Shown piece after piece: positions 63,315 through 64,000 of a stretch of DNA of 64,000 nucleotides; the stretch's first letter is position 1, and each line of letters begins with the position of its first letter. The notes under the pieces are model-generated. The model did not search any database. It was not told the DNA's origin and saw only the letters and a program-made list of their open reading frames with translations. The stretch is from Amaricoccus sp. Lineage in GTDB: Bacteria > Pseudomonadota > Alphaproteobacteria > Rhodobacterales > Rhodobacteraceae. Where the stretch lies: contig NZ_JAGOID010000003.1 of the NCBI RefSeq assembly GCF_017995835.1, positions 1 through 64,000 of the forward strand, given 5' to 3'. Both the position numbers and the translations under genes were made by a program.

Positions 63315-64000
63315 ATGGAACGAGCCCCCGTCGATCTGAAGCCCGTGACTGCACCCCGCTCGCCCCTCTCCGAGTTGAACGACCGCAGCCGCGAGGTGTT
63401 TCGCCGGCTGGTCGAGACGTATCTCGCCACCGGCGAGCCCGTAGGATCGCGCACGTTGTCTCGCACCCTGCCCGAGGCGGTGTCGCCGGCAACGATCCGC
63501 AACGTCATGCAGGACCTCGAGCTTCTTGGCCTGCTCGACAGCCCCCATGTCAGCGCCGGCCGCGTGCCGACGCATCTGGGCCTGCGGCTCTTCGTCGATG
63601 GCATCCTCGAGGTCGGTGACGTGGCGGGGCCGGAGCGCGCCGAGATCGACCGCACGCTGGCGGCGGAGGATGGGGGCGTCAGCGGGTTGCTCGGTCGCGC
63701 CAGCGATCTCTTGTCCGGACTTACCCACGGCGCGAGTCTCGTGCTGGCGCCAAAGACCGCCTCCGCGCCGATCCGTCACATCGAATTCGTGGCGCTCGGG
63801 CCCGATCGGGCGCTGGTCGTGCTCGTGACCGCCGACGGACAGGTGGAGAACCGCATCTTCACCCCGCCGCTCGGGTTGACCCCCTCGGCGATGCGGACCG
63901 CGGCGAACTTCCTCAACGCCATCCTCCAGGGGCGCACGCTTGCCGAGGCGCGCGGCGTCGCCGCCGCCGAGATCGAGCGCCGGCGGGCGGAGCTCGACGC
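63315..64000 (+). CDS. hrcA: Heat-inducible transcription repressor HrcA (N-terminal part)
   Basis: Repressor of chaperone genes at CIRCE operators. About 228 residues are visible before the window ends. The winged-helix start LNDRSREVFRRLVETYLATGEPVGSRTLS and the VSPATIRNVMQDLELLGLL recognition region are diagnostic, and the SAGRVPTHLGLRLFVD block follows. The ATG at 63315 gives the normal N-terminus but lacks a strong ribosome site. Divergent from rph; grpE is expected next. Confidence 0.93.
   Translation, partial: MERAPVDLKPVTAPRSPLSELNDRSREVFRRLVETYLATGEPVGSRTLSRTLPEAVSPATIRNVMQDLELLGLLDSPHVSAGRVPTHLGLRLFVDGILEVGDVAGPERAEIDRTLAAEDGGVSGLLGRASDLLSGLTHGASLVLAPKTASAPIRHIEFVALGPDRALVVLVTADGQVENRIFTPPLGLTPSAMRTAANFLNAILQGRTLAEARGVAAAEIERRRAELD

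Noticed and set aside
1..64000. tRNA, rRNA, CRISPR arrays, prophage or intact insertion sequences
   Set aside because: Looked for T-loop-like and clustered direct-repeat patterns and for integrase or transposase motifs in the reading frames; none was found by eye.

Overview
The window looks like a chromosomal segment of a very GC-rich alphaproteobacterium, most likely from the Rhodobacterales. The evidence is gene content and order: the adjacent DUF6456 and DUF6477 genes, the F0 operon atpI-atpB-atpE-atpF'-atpF separated from F1, yajC-secD-secF followed by an Mth938-like gene, the maf-aroE-coaE-dnaQ run with secB, Tim44-like and Smr genes beyond it, and rho-mnmE-mnmG-rsmG-parA-parB. Almost everything is ordinary housekeeping. 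I see no prophage, CRISPR array, rRNA, tRNA or intact insertion sequence.

Layout. 1-7 kb: end of a TauE/SafE permease with its TIGR02186 partner, glutaminase, a RecD-like helicase, a LuxI autoinducer synthase without a LuxR neighbour, ychF, and DUF6456 divergent from DUF6477. 7.7-13.5 kb: an MttB-like methyltransferase, serS, a VIT1/CCC1 transporter, a DUF6152/DUF6644 pair, a universal stress protein and rpmG with a strong hairpin. 13.5-29 kb: enoyl-CoA hydratase, thioesterase, a TIGR03862 flavoprotein with ChaN, an RpoH sigma factor, comM, an esterase with gshB, small membrane proteins, the leuD-leuB group and an alpha/beta hydrolase. 29-44 kb: rsfS-rlmH-gatB, a BolA and a J-domain protein, adenosine kinase-nth, two glycine-zipper lipoproteins, a DksA-type protein, the F0 operon, an ArsR regulator, a second hydrolase of the same family, and the Sec accessory operon. 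44-53 kb: an MFS transporter, an SOS-controlled imuB, smr, tim44-like, fxsA, secB, dnaQ-coaE-aroE-maf. 53-64 kb: hemJ, rho, mnmE, mnmG, rsmG, parA, parB, then hemW-rdgB-rph facing the other way and the start of hrcA.

The chromosome-maintenance region is the functional centre. The only gene-free stretch above 300 bp (52733-53296) carries at least five near-consensus DnaA boxes and two adjoining GANTC sites, so it is a strong oriC candidate. Genes on both sides are transcribed away from it. Two parS sites lie 3-5 kb to the right, inside the 5' ends of mnmG and rsmG, next to parAB.

Less expected features are two kinds of dispersed non-coding element. A ~137-bp MITE-like element with terminal inverted repeats occurs twice in opposite orientation (13551-13687 and 47327-47464). 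A 41-bp element built on 11-bp GTGCAT repeats also occurs twice inverted (12500-12540 and 33132-33172). There are also several recognisable regulatory sites: a LexA box before imuB, a GGAAC-N16-CGTT general-stress promoter before rpoH, and an ArsR-type operator.
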